Shown here piece after piece: positions 1 through 10,779 of a stretch of 64,000 bases of DNA. Position 1 is the stretch's first letter. The number at the start of each line of letters is the position of its first letter. The translations under genes and the position numbers were made by a program. The notes under the pieces were generated by a model that saw only the letters and a list, made by a program, of their open reading frames with translations, ran no database searches and was not told the DNA's origin. The DNA is from Isoetes taiwanensis (Eukaryota > Streptophyta > Lycopodiopsida > Isoetales > Isoetaceae): NCBI GenBank assembly GCA_021234155.1, contig JAJEKV010000051.1, positions 2,918,754 to 2,982,753 on the forward strand, read 5' to 3'.

Positions 1-679
1 TGACTAGGTCTAATGGCTTGCCACTGCGTGTGGGCAAGGCATGGGCTCGACACCCATGGGGTGATGCGTCACCCTCCATTGGGTTCAAGTCGAATACGGG
101 CAGTGGCCCTCTAGTCACCTTGAGTCAGCATGTAGATCTCTGGAGGGAGTTGCCCCATCGGGACTGGGGAGATGCAACCCAGGAATAGCCCCTTTGGCTA
201 TGCACCCGGCGGGCTACAGTCAGGTCCCAACACTTTTTAGCCTACTCTGCAAAGTGTACACAGGAGGGGCGGATGGAGTGGACAACCCTAAGCCATGTTC
301 TTATGCCAGCCAAATCCATTGCCATGAATTCTGTCTGCAATGAACTCTGGAGACCCAAGCCGTCAGTCATCCCTTTGAGTCTGAGCCTTGGGTAGGATTT
401 CCAATATGTATTGTGCTGATCTATGTCTATGCAGGTGTTGATGTACCACCCTTCGAGGTGGATATGTGATGATGTTATGTACTGACATGTATGTTTACGC
501 TTCCGCAGCTAGGTAGGCCCTGAGGGAGACGGGGTAAAATGACCCCTTCACTCTTCCCACTGGGACTCGTTACGGGTGCAGTGATTGTGGAGGGCCCTGT
601 ATCAGTATGGAGCTGGTATGGGGGATGAACTCCTGTTTGTATGCGGTGAGTGCACCGTATACGAGTAGGGGACGTCACA
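1..679 (+). repeat. 5' LTR, 3'-terminal part only
   Basis: It matches the end of the 3' LTR (from about 9868 to 10561) and ends in ACGTCACA just before the primer binding site. About 1 kb of the LTR lies upstream of the window. Compared with the 3' LTR it lacks a 12-base stretch near position 150. A short inverted repeat near the end (GTATGCGGTG/CACCGTATAC) has one mismatch, whereas in the 3' LTR it is perfect. Confidence 0.9.
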
Positions 680-680
680 G

Positions 681-692
681 TGGTATCAGAGC
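681..692 (+). other. Primer binding site for initiator tRNA-Met
   Basis: TGGTATCAGAGC lies one base after the LTR end. It is the usual complement of the 3' end of plant initiator tRNA-Met used by many Copia and Gypsy elements. It fixes the strand of the element and the 5' LTR boundary. Confidence 0.93.
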
Positions 693-873
693 AATGTTCT
701 TGGAGACCAAGAGCAAAGCACTGGCCATGCTCCCAGTAATACTAACTTGATAGGATCCTCAAACCTCGAAAAGTGGGGAAATTTTTTCTCATTTTTGCTA
801 GTATATGCTAAGCTAGTAACAGTAAAGTGAATGAGAACATAAAAACACAAAAATTAGTGAGCCAAATAAGATG

Positions 874-940
874 GTCTCACACGTCGCGCCAGGACAGATA
901 ATGAAGATCTCATTTTCAGCCTGGGCGCAACGTGTGAGAC
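874..940 (+). repeat. 67-nt hairpin, copy 1 (upstream of H3-like ORF)
   Basis: The outer arms GTCTCACACGTCGCGCC and GGGCGCAACGTGTGAGAC are inverted repeats. Inside them is a second small inverted repeat (AATGA/TCATT). The element has two further copies at 1687 and 1900 with the same length and design. The inner stem of this copy differs in sequence from the other two but still pairs. The role is unknown: it could be RNA structure in the leader or a protein-binding palindrome. Confidence 0.8.
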
Positions 941-1069
941 ATTGAGCTTAAGAGAGTTTTAAAAGTCATAAATTTCACAAAAATAACATGGTAATTCGAA
1001 TTTTGAGCTAGGAATTATCTAGATTAGTCTAGCTTTTTAATCTATTTGAACCTCATCTTAAAAGAATTC

Positions 1070-1150
1070 CCGTAGTAGCGGGAATTGAACCTCCCACCCA
1101 CAGGGTTGAACCCTCCCAAACCCCCCCGTGCCAACCACTGAGGGTGGGCA
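1070..1150 (-). ncRNA. tRNA-like (SINE-head-like) segment
   Basis: On the minus strand an A-box-like CTCAGTGGTTGGCACGGG is followed by a G-rich stretch and a B-box-like GGTTCAATTCC (complement of 1081-1091). The spacing is longer than in a plain tRNA and I could not form a clean acceptor stem, so a tRNA-derived relic is more likely than a working tRNA gene. A segment of similar design lies at 29625-29691. Confidence 0.35.
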
Positions 1151-1295
1151 TCGTTTGTGTTTGAATTATAATTCTTAATTAGATTTAAGCTTTAATAATG
1201 TTAGATAATATTAATGGCTAAGCCTTAGACTTAGAACCAAGACCCGTAAGCTAGATAGAGACAGCATCTTGATAGACACCAAGACTCCGATCGAC

Positions 1296-1544
1296 ATGAT
1301 GCGCACCAAACAGACCGCTCGACTTCCTCGACAAGGCGAAATAGCCAGAGGCCAAGGAGGCCGAAGGAAACAAGAAGAGGAGAGGGCAGAACGAGAGCGG
1401 GAGGCCAAGGGTCAAGAAGCAGCAGAGCAGAAGCTGGTCCAACATTTTGAAGACTCAACAGCCTGCACAGTACACGCCAAGAGAGTAACACTAATGAAGA
1501 AGGACATGCAGCTTGCCAACTACATCAAAGCTGAGCATTATTAA
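1296..1544 (+). CDS. Histone H3-like chimeric protein, retrotransposon leader ORF
   Basis: 82 codons, ATG ATG start, TAA stop. Residues 3-9 (RTKQTAR) equal H3 residues 2-8; Leu10 stands where H3 has Lys9. Residues 40-82 align without gaps to H3 93-135 with 25 of 43 identical, including HAKRVT and the exact C-terminal end. Between them, residues 10-39 are Arg/Glu/Gln-rich and replace H3 residues 9-92, so the alphaN helix, alpha1 and the first part of alpha2 are missing. What remains is the tail, the end of alpha2, loop 2 and alpha3. Cys57, His60, Arg63, Asp70 and Leu73 match H3 C110, H113, R116, D123 and L126, which lie at the H3-H3 four-helix bundle. The frame is open upstream to 1215 without an ATG, so the first ATG at 1296 was chosen. 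It lies 600 nt after the primer site, between hairpin copies 1 and 2. Family membership is clear; function as a histone mimic is inference. It could also be a passively captured fragment. Confidence 0.85.
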   Translation: MMRTKQTARLPRQGEIARGQGGRRKQEEERAEREREAKGQEAAEQKLVQHFEDSTACTVHAKRVTLMKKDMQLANYIKAEHY

Positions 1545-1686
1545 TTTCGTAAATGATAAAATTTTGTTTAATACAAAGTGTTTTAGAGTAAATTATAAGT
1601 GTATAAAGTTACTTAATTAAGTTGAGTTAGTAAGTTTTAGCTTTTGTTTCAGTCAAAACATACATCCTAGGCCAATTCGAGAGGAT

Positions 1687-1753
1687 GTCTCACACGTCGC
1701 GCCAGGACAGAAAATGAAAAGTTCATTATTGGTCTGGGCGCAACGTGTGAGAC
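1687..1753 (+). repeat. 67-nt hairpin, copy 2
   Basis: Same design as 874-940: arms GTCTCACACGTCGCGCC and GGGCGCAACGTGTGAGAC, with an inner stem AATGAA/TTCATT. It lies 143 nt after the stop of the H3-like ORF. Confidence 0.82.
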
Positions 1754-1899
1754 CATGCTGTGAGATCATGCCCCAAAAGTGCCAAAAACTGCTCCAAATC
1801 GACCAAATAAGGGGTCAATTCTGCCTAACTCGATGAGTCCAGTAGAATTAGACCCTTATATCACCCAAATTGGACAAGTTTAACCCATTTAGAGCCAAT

Positions 1900-1966
1900 G
1901 TCTCACATGTCGCGCCAGGACAGAAAATGAAAAGTTCATTATTGGTCTGGGCGCAATGTGTGAGAC
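1900..1966 (+). repeat. 67-nt hairpin, copy 3
   Basis: Identical to copy 2 except that CACACG became CACATG in the left arm and AACGTG became AATGTG in the right arm. Both are C-to-T changes at CpG on the strand shown, and as RNA both still pair as G-U. This fits methyl-CpG decay. Confidence 0.82.
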
Positions 1967-2366
1967 CTCCAAACTTTGAACCTCCATAACGTGAGCTACA
2001 TAGCTCCAAATCGTCTGAAATTTGTTGCAATAGGACCGTTAGATAGCCTAGAATCCATTTATGATCTCAAATTAGGCTAGAAATGTCAAACTCCAGCTCA
2101 AAATGACCAAAATTGCTCAAACCCTTGAATTGTTTTCCCAAACTGTGGTCTGTCTGTAAATAGAAGCATATCCCATTAGTACCTCGCAAGTGTTGCTCTC
2201 GGCTCGAAGCTGATGCCTTACTCCTAGATAGATGTGCTCAAGAACACCCCGTTGTTATAGTCATCTGGACCTCAGCATAGCAATCCAAGTCCAACTGTTG
2301 GTACATCACCTCTGCTAATGCCAAAGGCATAAACCTTGACCTAATTCTGTGTCCTTCTAATAGAGT

Positions 2367-5300
2367 TTGACTTATATAGCCGCCACATTGACACCCCCTA
2401 TTGCCAGGATACCTAGAAAGGAGCTAGAGTTTAGAGCTGCCCAAGCCACTCCATGTGTAGAGATTGACCCCCCAAACCAACTTTATAGGACCTTAGAGTA
2501 TGCCTCAAACATCATGGAGGTTTTGCAAAACAACCCTCATGTCATGCCATACCACACGTCCTAATGTCCATAGACTTGTAGATTATAGATATGTCTCCAG
2601 TAATGCTGCTCGAGCCATCTTGCTTGCTTATAGAGCCCAGAATGTTGTAGGAGAGCCCTTCAAGTAGACCCTTAGACTCTAGGATATACGAGCGTTGCTT
2701 TCGAAGTACAGGGCCAGAGCCACAGAAGAGCTAGAGGCGCAACTTCTTGAAGACATTGAGGTCCCAGCCGATGTACAGACAGATAAGGAGAGGAGACCCA
2801 AAAGGCAGACCCAAGAGAGGAAAGCACAACGACAAACACCTCAACCGACAAACGAGTAGAACAGGACACCACCGGCCTACCATCAATATTCATCAAATGG
2901 GAAGAATATTTGGCAACCAACGGCAGCAAGAATCTTCTAGATGGCAACCTCCCGGCTACCACGTCCATGAGCTCACATCAGAAAGAGGATCTCGACGCCT
3001 TCACCAACTCGACGCACATGAGTTTCAAATGGAAGAACGCAAGGCAGCAAAATACAGGTGCAGGAAGACGTTAGACATCGATGCCGCGTTAGCATCATGA
3101 GTTAGGGCCAGAGGGCATAATCTTCCGTCGAGGAGAGAAGTCATGGCGACACAGGAGTGTATAGAAACCGGAGGGAAGATCACCACGACCTTGTAGCCCA
3201 GCAGCTCAAGCAAATGTCATGAAACGTCAGCAAAAGGAGCAACCAAGGTAGACAACCACAAAGCACCTAAGGCTGACCAAGACGAACTTCCAGCTCCCTT
3301 GCACCAGCAGGAGAACTTTCCTTGGCTCCAAAAAGTAGGAGCCCATGAGGGGGAGGAGACGCATATCAGGGAACATCTCCAACTTGAAGGCCTATATCAG
3401 CATTAGGGGCAATATCAAGGAGGAGAATATTTCGCTCGAACAAGGATTCCGGATCCAGAAACACCTAGAAACCAAAGGAAGGACAACCTTACTACGTCAA
3501 GGAGGGCGAGACGTGAATGGATAGGACCCAAGGGACAGAGGAGACGACTTAGCCAGCAGGTACAAATCACGCAAAGGCGACCAGAAGGAGCTATGGTAGG
3601 TGCAATGGAGATGACCACACTTCCAGGCACAGGAGAGGCACTTCGGAATGAAGCAAAGCCCAAGCAACAGGAGTCACATTCAGAAATTCAACCTGCGGAG
3701 GATTGACAATGCCTGCCTACCGACCACGATCTCAGAGCTTCGAAGACATTCAAGAATGCCCAACTGCAACAGCCAGGTGATCCTACTCAAGCGATCAAAA
3801 GCACCACACATCGGCAACCTTGCAACGACACACCGCATGTAGGGACGTTGAGCGGTCACCACATTCCTTACGACGGACATACACATTAAGGAGGAGCATC
3901 TTTTTCAAGGGATCACATCGACGAACACTCTTCGCAACTTGGGGTGACGAGCTCGAATCAGACACGAAGCTCAACAATAGTAGCAGCATCTCAAGGAATT
4001 CCGGAGTCAACCAGAACGAAGAAGATGCATCAAAACCGAAGGATCAAACGCGATAGGAGGAGGGGAAACCCTAAAGGAGTATAAACAATTAGGTAGATCT
4101 TCGTAGTTGTTTTGGAAAAGTGGATGAATTAAAATCCCAATGTAAATGCGTATATGTCTATTGTATATCTCGGGCGTTCACAGATATAGTGGAGAAACAT
4201 GAGTTTACAGTCAGGTTTTATGGATGTAGCGCTTAGATCAAGAAGCTCCTTCACTTCGACTACCAAATGAGGAAGCAAGGAAGCACAACCATAGCCCAAG
4301 ATCAAAATGGAAGAGCAAGTACGAGGGAGAAATGACCAGAGGCCAAGCAACCTTCGACTCCAAACACTTCTGGAAGTGCCCTCAAGTAGAAGATCGCTCG
4401 TCAACCCAATGTCAGAACAAGAGACAACACCGATCATGTCAAGATCATCAGCGCTGCACCAGGACATCGTCAGGGCGCACCACTACCTCTTGTGGTAGCG
4501 GCAACACTTGACGAACTTATGACACGAGTGGCCTCAACAATAGAAGGAGGAACGACCCGACATCAACAAGCCAACCAAGAAGGCAACATCTTGACGACCA
4601 TAATTCCACCTTGTGGTAATATAGGGTGATGCGCTATGACACGTGTATTAGATGGAGAGGCACTTACGAAAGGCACTGCGACGAGGAGATATGCCTTCAA
4701 CAACTAGGTGATGGCTTCGTCAGGTACTCCTACCAGTAATTAGAAGAAAAGAAGCCGATCATATCTCCGACATGTGGGACATCAAACGCCCAAGGTAGCA
4801 GCATTCGACACCTTAACGACAAGGATAGCAACTGAAGCACCTTCGGCAAAAAGAGAGTTCAAGATAATAGCCAGGCTATTCAACGACAAGAGTATATCTA
4901 AGGCAAGTACTTCTTCAACTCAAGGGTCAAGCTGCGCAGGTATAAGGATCCATCATTTCGACAACATAGCCAGCAGGGAGGAGAGCCATGATGCTTTACT
5001 TGCCAGAGAGACCGACATGCATAGAGGGACAAAGGTCAGGAACTGAAAGCTGGAGAAGTGCTAGCAACCAACTTCTTCCACGAGCTCCCTAGAGGCAACA
5101 TGAGGATCAAAACGGACGAGCACAATCAAAGCCACCGGAAGGTACCCCAAGACAAGAAGACGGCATAGCACTGTGGAACGTGACAACATCCAAGCCATGT
5201 GATCGAGAGGATCAAACAAGGAAGTTTGGAAGCTCGATGGAGAAGCAACTAGGCGAGGCGAGCCGACGACTTGCACGTGGACTTGCATGCAACATGGTGA

Positions 5301-6200
5301 ACCCAAGGATGGACGATTCAAAGAACAACTGCAGAAGAGAACAACTCCATAGGAGTATAGCCAAAGGAATCGCGCACAGCCTCAAGAGACGCCTTCAAAT
5401 AGCCTCAAGTATCATGAAGGAGGGAACAATTACCGCCCGAGAACAGGATTAGGAAGCAGACCAAAATGTCGAAGCATCAACGACCAGCACACCTTTAGTT
5501 AGAATGTGATGCAAAGCGTGTGGTGCCATAGCCGACAAACATCGGAGGGCCCAAGTATATCAACAAGTTACCCCGGAGGATGAGCTGACGTACAAATAGG
5601 AGGATATAGATCATCAACACCATTGCACCGGGAGAAACACCGATGACATCGCCAAGGAGTAGGTGTGCAACTCGAAGGGAGGCACAAGGGGGACCTAATA
5701 GCTCTAGTAGTAATTCTAATTATGTAAGCTATATGTTTTGCATGTATAGTTCCCTTGTTATTCCTTCCCTCCCATAGCGTAACAGATCAAAGGAAGAGAT
5801 GTCAGGCAAATTGCAGGGGTGAAGCAATCAACATCCTCAACACGATAACGACAAGAGGACTCGACGTATGAGACGTCGATGGAGTCGAAGAAACAACATC
5901 GGATACAGAGTCGTCCTTTAGCTGCCAAGACAAAAAGTTCAAGATGAAAGATCTTTTTTCAACGACGCCACCTTCAGGCTTTTGAAAAGCGGTATGGAAG
6001 ATTTCAAGTGATCAACTACACCATCAACCCGCCAGCAATGAGAGGCTTCTAACGAACAAAGTCAACCTCTACATCAAAGGGGAGCCACCGTCAAGGAGAC
6101 TGAAGTATCGAGCGACAAGGAAGAACGTTACCTTGCTGCTTCAAGCGGGCAACGAGCGGATGAGCTTCTAGCAAGCTCAAGGATCTAAGGCCATGGGGCC
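2367..6200 (+). pseudogene. Decayed coding-like internal region of the LTR element
   Basis: This purine-rich stretch gives several plus-strand ORFs of 60-117 codons (2367-2564, 2747-3100, 3820-4056, 4774-5046, 5180-5452) that read as hydrophilic, Gln/Arg/Lys-rich protein. In one frame from about 2582 the text stays protein-like for over 100 codons, interrupted mainly by TAG codons, as expected if CAG codons had decayed. I found no zinc knuckle, protease, reverse transcriptase or integrase motif. A gag-like origin is possible but unproven. Confidence 0.4.
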
Positions 6201-7746
6201 TAGTAGGTTAAATGTAGGGATGGTAACATCCATATTGGGATTAGAAGGCATTTCCAGATATTCTCGTTGAAAGGATTGCCCCAATATTGAGCTAAGCGTC
6301 AAGGATTGGGAAGGAAACGCATAGGAGTGACTAAAATTATACACGATTGTTAACAGCCATCCAACGTATTGAAACCACTTGGTGAGATTGATCTCCTCGC
6401 TAAGAAGGAATCATTACTAGGATAATTGTTGACCATGTATAAATCTAGTACCTCCAAAAGAATAATCCAACCGAAAGAAAAGAAGTAATCTAACAAGTCC
6501 GGCCAACTTGTTACGATGACATCAATTCGATTGGTAGGAATATTCCAAGAGTTTAAATAACTAAGAAAGGGGGAATCTCTAGAATATAAAAGAATAGTAC
6601 ATGTAAAGTACATCTAAAATAAGAATTATAGTAATTAAATAGTCTTTTGAGACAAAAGACAAAACCTTGTGGTTTGGAATCGTTCTAACTAAGTAGGTAC
6701 CCCGTAACTATATTGAAATAAATGATAACATAATATGTGCATCCATCTTAGATGGTTATATATGTTAGCTAAGGCTAGTAAAGTAATGCGCTAAGTAAGA
6801 AGCGTATAACCTCTTAAGGGGAGAGAATATATATGACGTTGTGTACAACGTCATTGAAGGGGTGCAGGACCATTTTCTTTTCGAAGAAAGTTTGAGGGCT
6901 CAATCTTATGATTGAACGTATTTGCATCAAATTGACCGACCCGTAGAATAGAGTTCACTCCGGCAATGGCCGAAGCGAATAGAGCGTAAGATAGATAGAT
7001 ACCTTAGTGCTCAGGAGGCCTTCAACGTGCGAGACTGACGTAGTAGCTAACTACACCAATGAAGTGGAGCAAAAGTATGGGAGCAACGCAACGACCAAGT
7101 CATCTCCAAATTACTCGACGCCGGCTCAATGGGTGGATGCGTTCTAGCCTTAGGTAAGGTGTGCGCATGTATTATAAGCTTTAATGTGTCTTATATATAA
7201 GTTAAATATAGATCCTAATAACTGGATAGAAATTGTTGTACGTATATGTATCATAGGGAAATAAGTTAAATAACAACGGTAATGTGAGGTAGCATGTTAA
7301 TTTATCCTTCGCAAGGATGCAATTCCTTCCAAGGATAGCTATATGACCTCGGGGTCCTTATAAATATAAATAGAAAATAGAATTCAGATATACTTAAGTG
7401 CATCTTAGGGATATACTTCCAAGGGTAATGCAGGACCCAAGGAAGAGAATAAGAAGCACATCTAATTCTTGTGCATGATAATTAAAACCTTGTCTATGAT
7501 ACAATAGGTCTAAATCAGGGTTATTGTTTAAATAATCGCGATCTAAAAGTCGTTAAATATTGTAAAGCTTAGAGTAAATATAATTGTACTATCGGAAGTA
7601 ATATATCCGATACTATGATAATGTTAATTCATAAATATTACCTTAGGGTAACTATGTTAATCACATGCATTAAAGGAGCCAGCAAAAATCGGCTCAGGCA
7701 TGTCGATTTATGTTTAGATTAATTTCATGTGTAGTTAAGATTAATC

Positions 7747-7785
7747 TACGCATGCAACCTATGCCAGGTATAGGTTGCATGCGTA
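7747..7785 (+). repeat. Perfect 16-bp hairpin
   Basis: TACGCATGCAACCTAT pairs perfectly with ATAGGTTGCATGCGTA across a 7-nt loop. A stem this long is well beyond chance in a sequence of this composition. Confidence 0.85.
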
Positions 7786-8280
7786 TTTACCGATGATGGG
7801 ACCACTACGGTGATCTCTAGGACGTGGTGTAGTGTCAATGTAGGCATGACCGCGTTTCCGCTTGGATGAGTGGAAGGTAGATTAGAAAGTCTACTTCTGT
7901 TCCACGGAAGTAGATGACCTCGAGAGAAAGGAGGTCATTCAGGAATGCATTGATAGGAAAAGCACCTCTAGCCCCATATATGATTTGATAGGAGGAATCT
8001 GTCCTTCACGCCCCATATACGGGAAGGACCCTATCCTCCACGCTGGGCAACTAGGGTGTAGGCATGAGCGGCATATAGGCATTATAGGGCGCTGTCTCCA
8101 CGGCCACGATGGAAGAAGCATCCTCTTCCTACGCCGGGAGATTAGCCATGCATTCATGTAGATAGGTGGGGTGGTCACCATATAACCAAAATTTTATTAA
8201 TAATTAAAATGGTACTAACGTAGTGTCGACCTGCACGCCAATAGAGCGCTCCGGAGGGCAAGGAGGTCGAGCTACGAAGA

Positions 8281-8315
8281 CTTGCAACACAAATTTTGTT
8301 ATAATGTGTTGCAAG
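8281..8315 (+). repeat. Hairpin, copy 1 of a duplicated pair
   Basis: CTTGCAACACA and TGTGTTGCAAG are perfect 11-bp inverted arms around a 13-nt loop. The same hairpin with flanking sequence recurs at 8553. Confidence 0.85.
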
Positions 8316-8552
8316 GGATGAAGAGTACCTTAGAAGTGTAAATTTTGTATGAAATTGATAAACTTAAATGTCGTATTAAGTAAGGTTAATAATTACCTTG
8401 TGTGGATTAAGTTATGAAGTGATAAGTTAATTGGGTAATGAAATAGTACAATAATGTCTTAAACATTACCTTAGAGTAATTCTAATAATTAAGATAGTAA
8501 GTATGTAATTATAGATAGTGTAAAATTAATGCAGGATTTTAAGGTGCGAAGA

Positions 8553-8587
8553 CTTGCAACACAAATTTTGTTGGAATGTGTTGCAAG
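8553..8587 (+). repeat. Hairpin, copy 2 of a duplicated pair
   Basis: Same arms as 8281-8315, with two loop changes. Both copies are followed by a near-identical GATGAAGAGTACCTTA-type stretch, so the unit is a direct repeat of about 60 nt spaced about 270 nt apart. Confidence 0.85.
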
Positions 8588-8871
8588 GAATGAAGAGTAC
8601 CTTAAATAATAATTGTATATGAAAGTGTTAAATTGTGATAAGCTAAATGTTGTGATAACGGAGACTAATAAATACCTTGGTTTAATAGAAGTTACGAATT
8701 GACAAGTATTTGATAATGTAATGGCGTAATAATGATTTAAAAATATTACCTTAAGGTAATCTTATATAAATGTGTAAGTATCATAGTAGTATATCGTATG
8801 CATCAGGTTGATTGCAGGTTAGGAAGATTCCACGGTGGGGAGACCCACGATGCTGCGGACAGCATCAACCC

Positions 8872-8884
8872 AAGGTGGGGAGAA
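8872..8884 (+). other. Polypurine tract
   Basis: AAGGTGGGGAGAA lies directly before the TGTGACGT start of the 3' LTR, where the plus-strand DNA primer is expected. A related purine run (GGTGGGGAGA) lies about 40 nt upstream, followed by a 7-bp hairpin (GATGCTG/CAGCATC, 8849-8866). Confidence 0.8.
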
Positions 8885-10561
8885 TGTGACGTTCCAGCAC
8901 AGTATACGGTCCCAGGACGTATACTGTACTGCCCCGTCACGCGTACACGCCACCCCGACTGACGTGTACGCCGACGTGTAGCCAGGCGGGTAGCCCCTAG
9001 GGGGCAACTTGCAAGGAGTGTGCATTTATTAATGTGCACATTTAACCATGTGCACATTTATCTAGGTGCACATTTTCCCATGTGGACACTTTATGCCAAG
9101 TGGGCCATACCCAAGTGTGCAATTAATGTGCACATTTACCAATGTGCACATTTATTAAGGTGCACACCTTTCCATGTAGGCACTTTTTGCCACCTAGCCA
9201 TTAAAGGCAAGTGCGCCCATTCCCAATTATCCCACATGCCTAAATGGGATAATTGGAAACCCTAGCCACCCCCCTTGTCTATTTAAGAAGGGAAACCCTA
9301 ACTTGCCCATTTTTCGTTTCTAGGGTTTTAGAGCTCTGTTTTGACTGCCCCAGGGGCCAAAACCGCCTCCCAGACTCTGTCTGAGCGAATTGCCCCATTA
9401 GTTTCCCTTGATTCGAGCAGGTTAGCAGGATGGTTGAGCTCAGGTCAGGAGGAGGAACTCAAGGATCAGGTATTTCGTCAATTTAATAGCCTAAACCATC
9501 TTCTAGTCATTAAATCAGTAGGTTTAGCCTATTAAATTGCCCATAGCAGCCCTCTAGATCTCTAGATACCAGACTCTAACTAAAGAACCTAACTCTATGA
9601 TATAGATTAGATCTTGTTCTTTAGTTCTTCTGTGATGTATATGGATGATGTATCTCTATGAACTCCTTGTATTGGGAAGGGGGGTAGAGACCTAAAGCTT
9701 GGTAGTAGATGCTCCTAGATTAGCCTCTCTAGCACACTATAGATTCGACTGTGGTAATGACGGGAGCCACACCGGTTGTGGGTGAAGGGGCCGACCGGGC
9801 TTATAAGGAGGTTCGTGTTCGACTCTTGAGCGATCCCTATGGTGTGTTAGTGCTATGGGGATCCTTTGTGACTAGGTCTAATGGCTTGCCACCGCTGCGT
9901 GTGGGCAAGGCATGGGCTCGACACCAGAGTGGGGTGATCGTCACCCTCCATTGGGTTCAAGTCGAATACGGGCAGTGGCCCTCTAGTCACCTTGAGTCAG
10001 CATGTAGATCTCTGGAGGGAGTGATCCCTACCTGCCCCATCGGGACTGGGGAGATGCAACCCAGGAATAGCCCCTTTGGCTATGCACCCGGCGGGCTATA
10101 GTCAGGTCCCAACACTTTTCAGCCTACTCTGCAAAGTGTGCACAGGAGGGGCGGATGGAGTGGACAACCCTAAGCCATGTTCTTATGCCAGCCAAATCCA
10201 TTGCCATGAATTCTGTCTGCAATGAACTCTGGAGACCCAAGCCGTCAGTCATCCCTTTGAGTCTGAGCCTTGGGTAGGATTTCCCATATGTATTGTGCTG
10301 ATCTATGTCTATGCAGGTGTTGATGTACCACCCTTCGAGGTGGATATGTGATGATGTTATGTACTGACATGTATGTTTACGCTTCCGCAGCTAGGTAGGC
10401 CCTGAGGGAGACGGGGTAAAATGACCCCTTCACTCTTCCCACTGGGACTCGTTACGGGTGCAGTGATTGTGGAGGGCCCTGTATCAGTATGGAGCTGGTA
10501 TGGGGGATGAACTCCTGTTTGTATACGGTGAGTGCACCGTATACGAGTAGGGGACGTCACA
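8885..10561 (+). repeat. 3' LTR, complete, 1677 bp
   Basis: It starts TGTGACGT and ends ACGTCACA, an 8-bp terminal inverted repeat. Hairpins lie at both ends: CAGTATACG/CGTATACTG near 8900-8930 and a perfect GTATACGGTG/CACCGTATAC near 10520-10543. The region 9015-9180 has short tandem motifs based on GTGCACATTTA. The 116-codon ORF at 9751-10101 shows no family match and is probably chance. Confidence 0.92.
9257..9301 (+). promoter_or_regulatory. Probable LTR core promoter
   Basis: A TATA-like CTATTTAAGA (9279-9288) is flanked on both sides by telo-box-like AAACCCTA (9257 and 9293). Telo boxes are common in plant promoters of growth and translation genes. Transcription would start about 30 nt downstream, near 9310-9320, defining the U3/R border by inference. 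Confidence 0.5.
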
Positions 10562-10779
10562 ACAATGAACTAATTGTAACATCCTGTTGAGCTATGGACA
10601 GAATGCGATGTACTGGTTTTGACCTCCAATGCATCATAACAATAGATTTTGTGGCATGGGTTTAGTATCTATGCGCAAAATGTTAGCCATGCATGGGGCC
10701 AGTTGCCCAATTCCACATGGGTTGCAGAAACAATAGGCGTGTTTTGTAATTAATGTCATTGAAGCCGATCTCAACCCAA

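Larger units (their letters stand above)
6240..8870 (+). other. AT-rich non-coding 3' half of LTR element internal region
   Basis: No ORF worth calling. It holds several inverted repeats, listed separately where strong, plus GACGTTG/CAACGTC at 6835-6852 and TCTACTTC/GAAGTAGA near 7890. Short stretches recur, such as the roughly 65-nt stretch at 8276-8336 and again at 8547-8608. Confidence 0.6.
1..10561 (+). mobile_element. LTR retrotransposon with histone H3-like leader ORF, 5' end outside window
   Basis: Bases 1-679 match the last part of 8885-10561, giving two LTRs around an 8.2-kb internal region. A primer binding site follows the 5' LTR and a purine tract precedes the 3' LTR. I counted about five substitutions and three indel-type differences across the roughly 680 shared LTR bases, so the insertion is fairly young. 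No reverse transcriptase, integrase or protease motif was found inside, so it looks non-autonomous (LARD-like) or has a badly decayed gag-pol. Layout: leader with tRNA-like segment and hairpins (680-2100), H3-like ORF (1296-1544), decayed coding-like stretch (2367-6200), AT-rich part with hairpins (6240-8870). The superfamily cannot be set without pol. Confidence 0.88.

Noticed and set aside
475-678. 67-codon minus-strand ORF found identically at 10357-10560
   Set aside because: Its duplication is explained by the two LTRs; no protein features.
874-1966. Hairpins as hammerhead or other self-cleaving ribozymes, as in retrozymes
   Set aside because: The CTGATGA and GAAA core of hammerheads is absent and the elements are simple nested stems.
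9751-10101. 116-codon ORF inside the 3' LTR
   Set aside because: No recognisable domain, and the region is LTR sequence that differs by indels from the 5' LTR, which would shift the frame.
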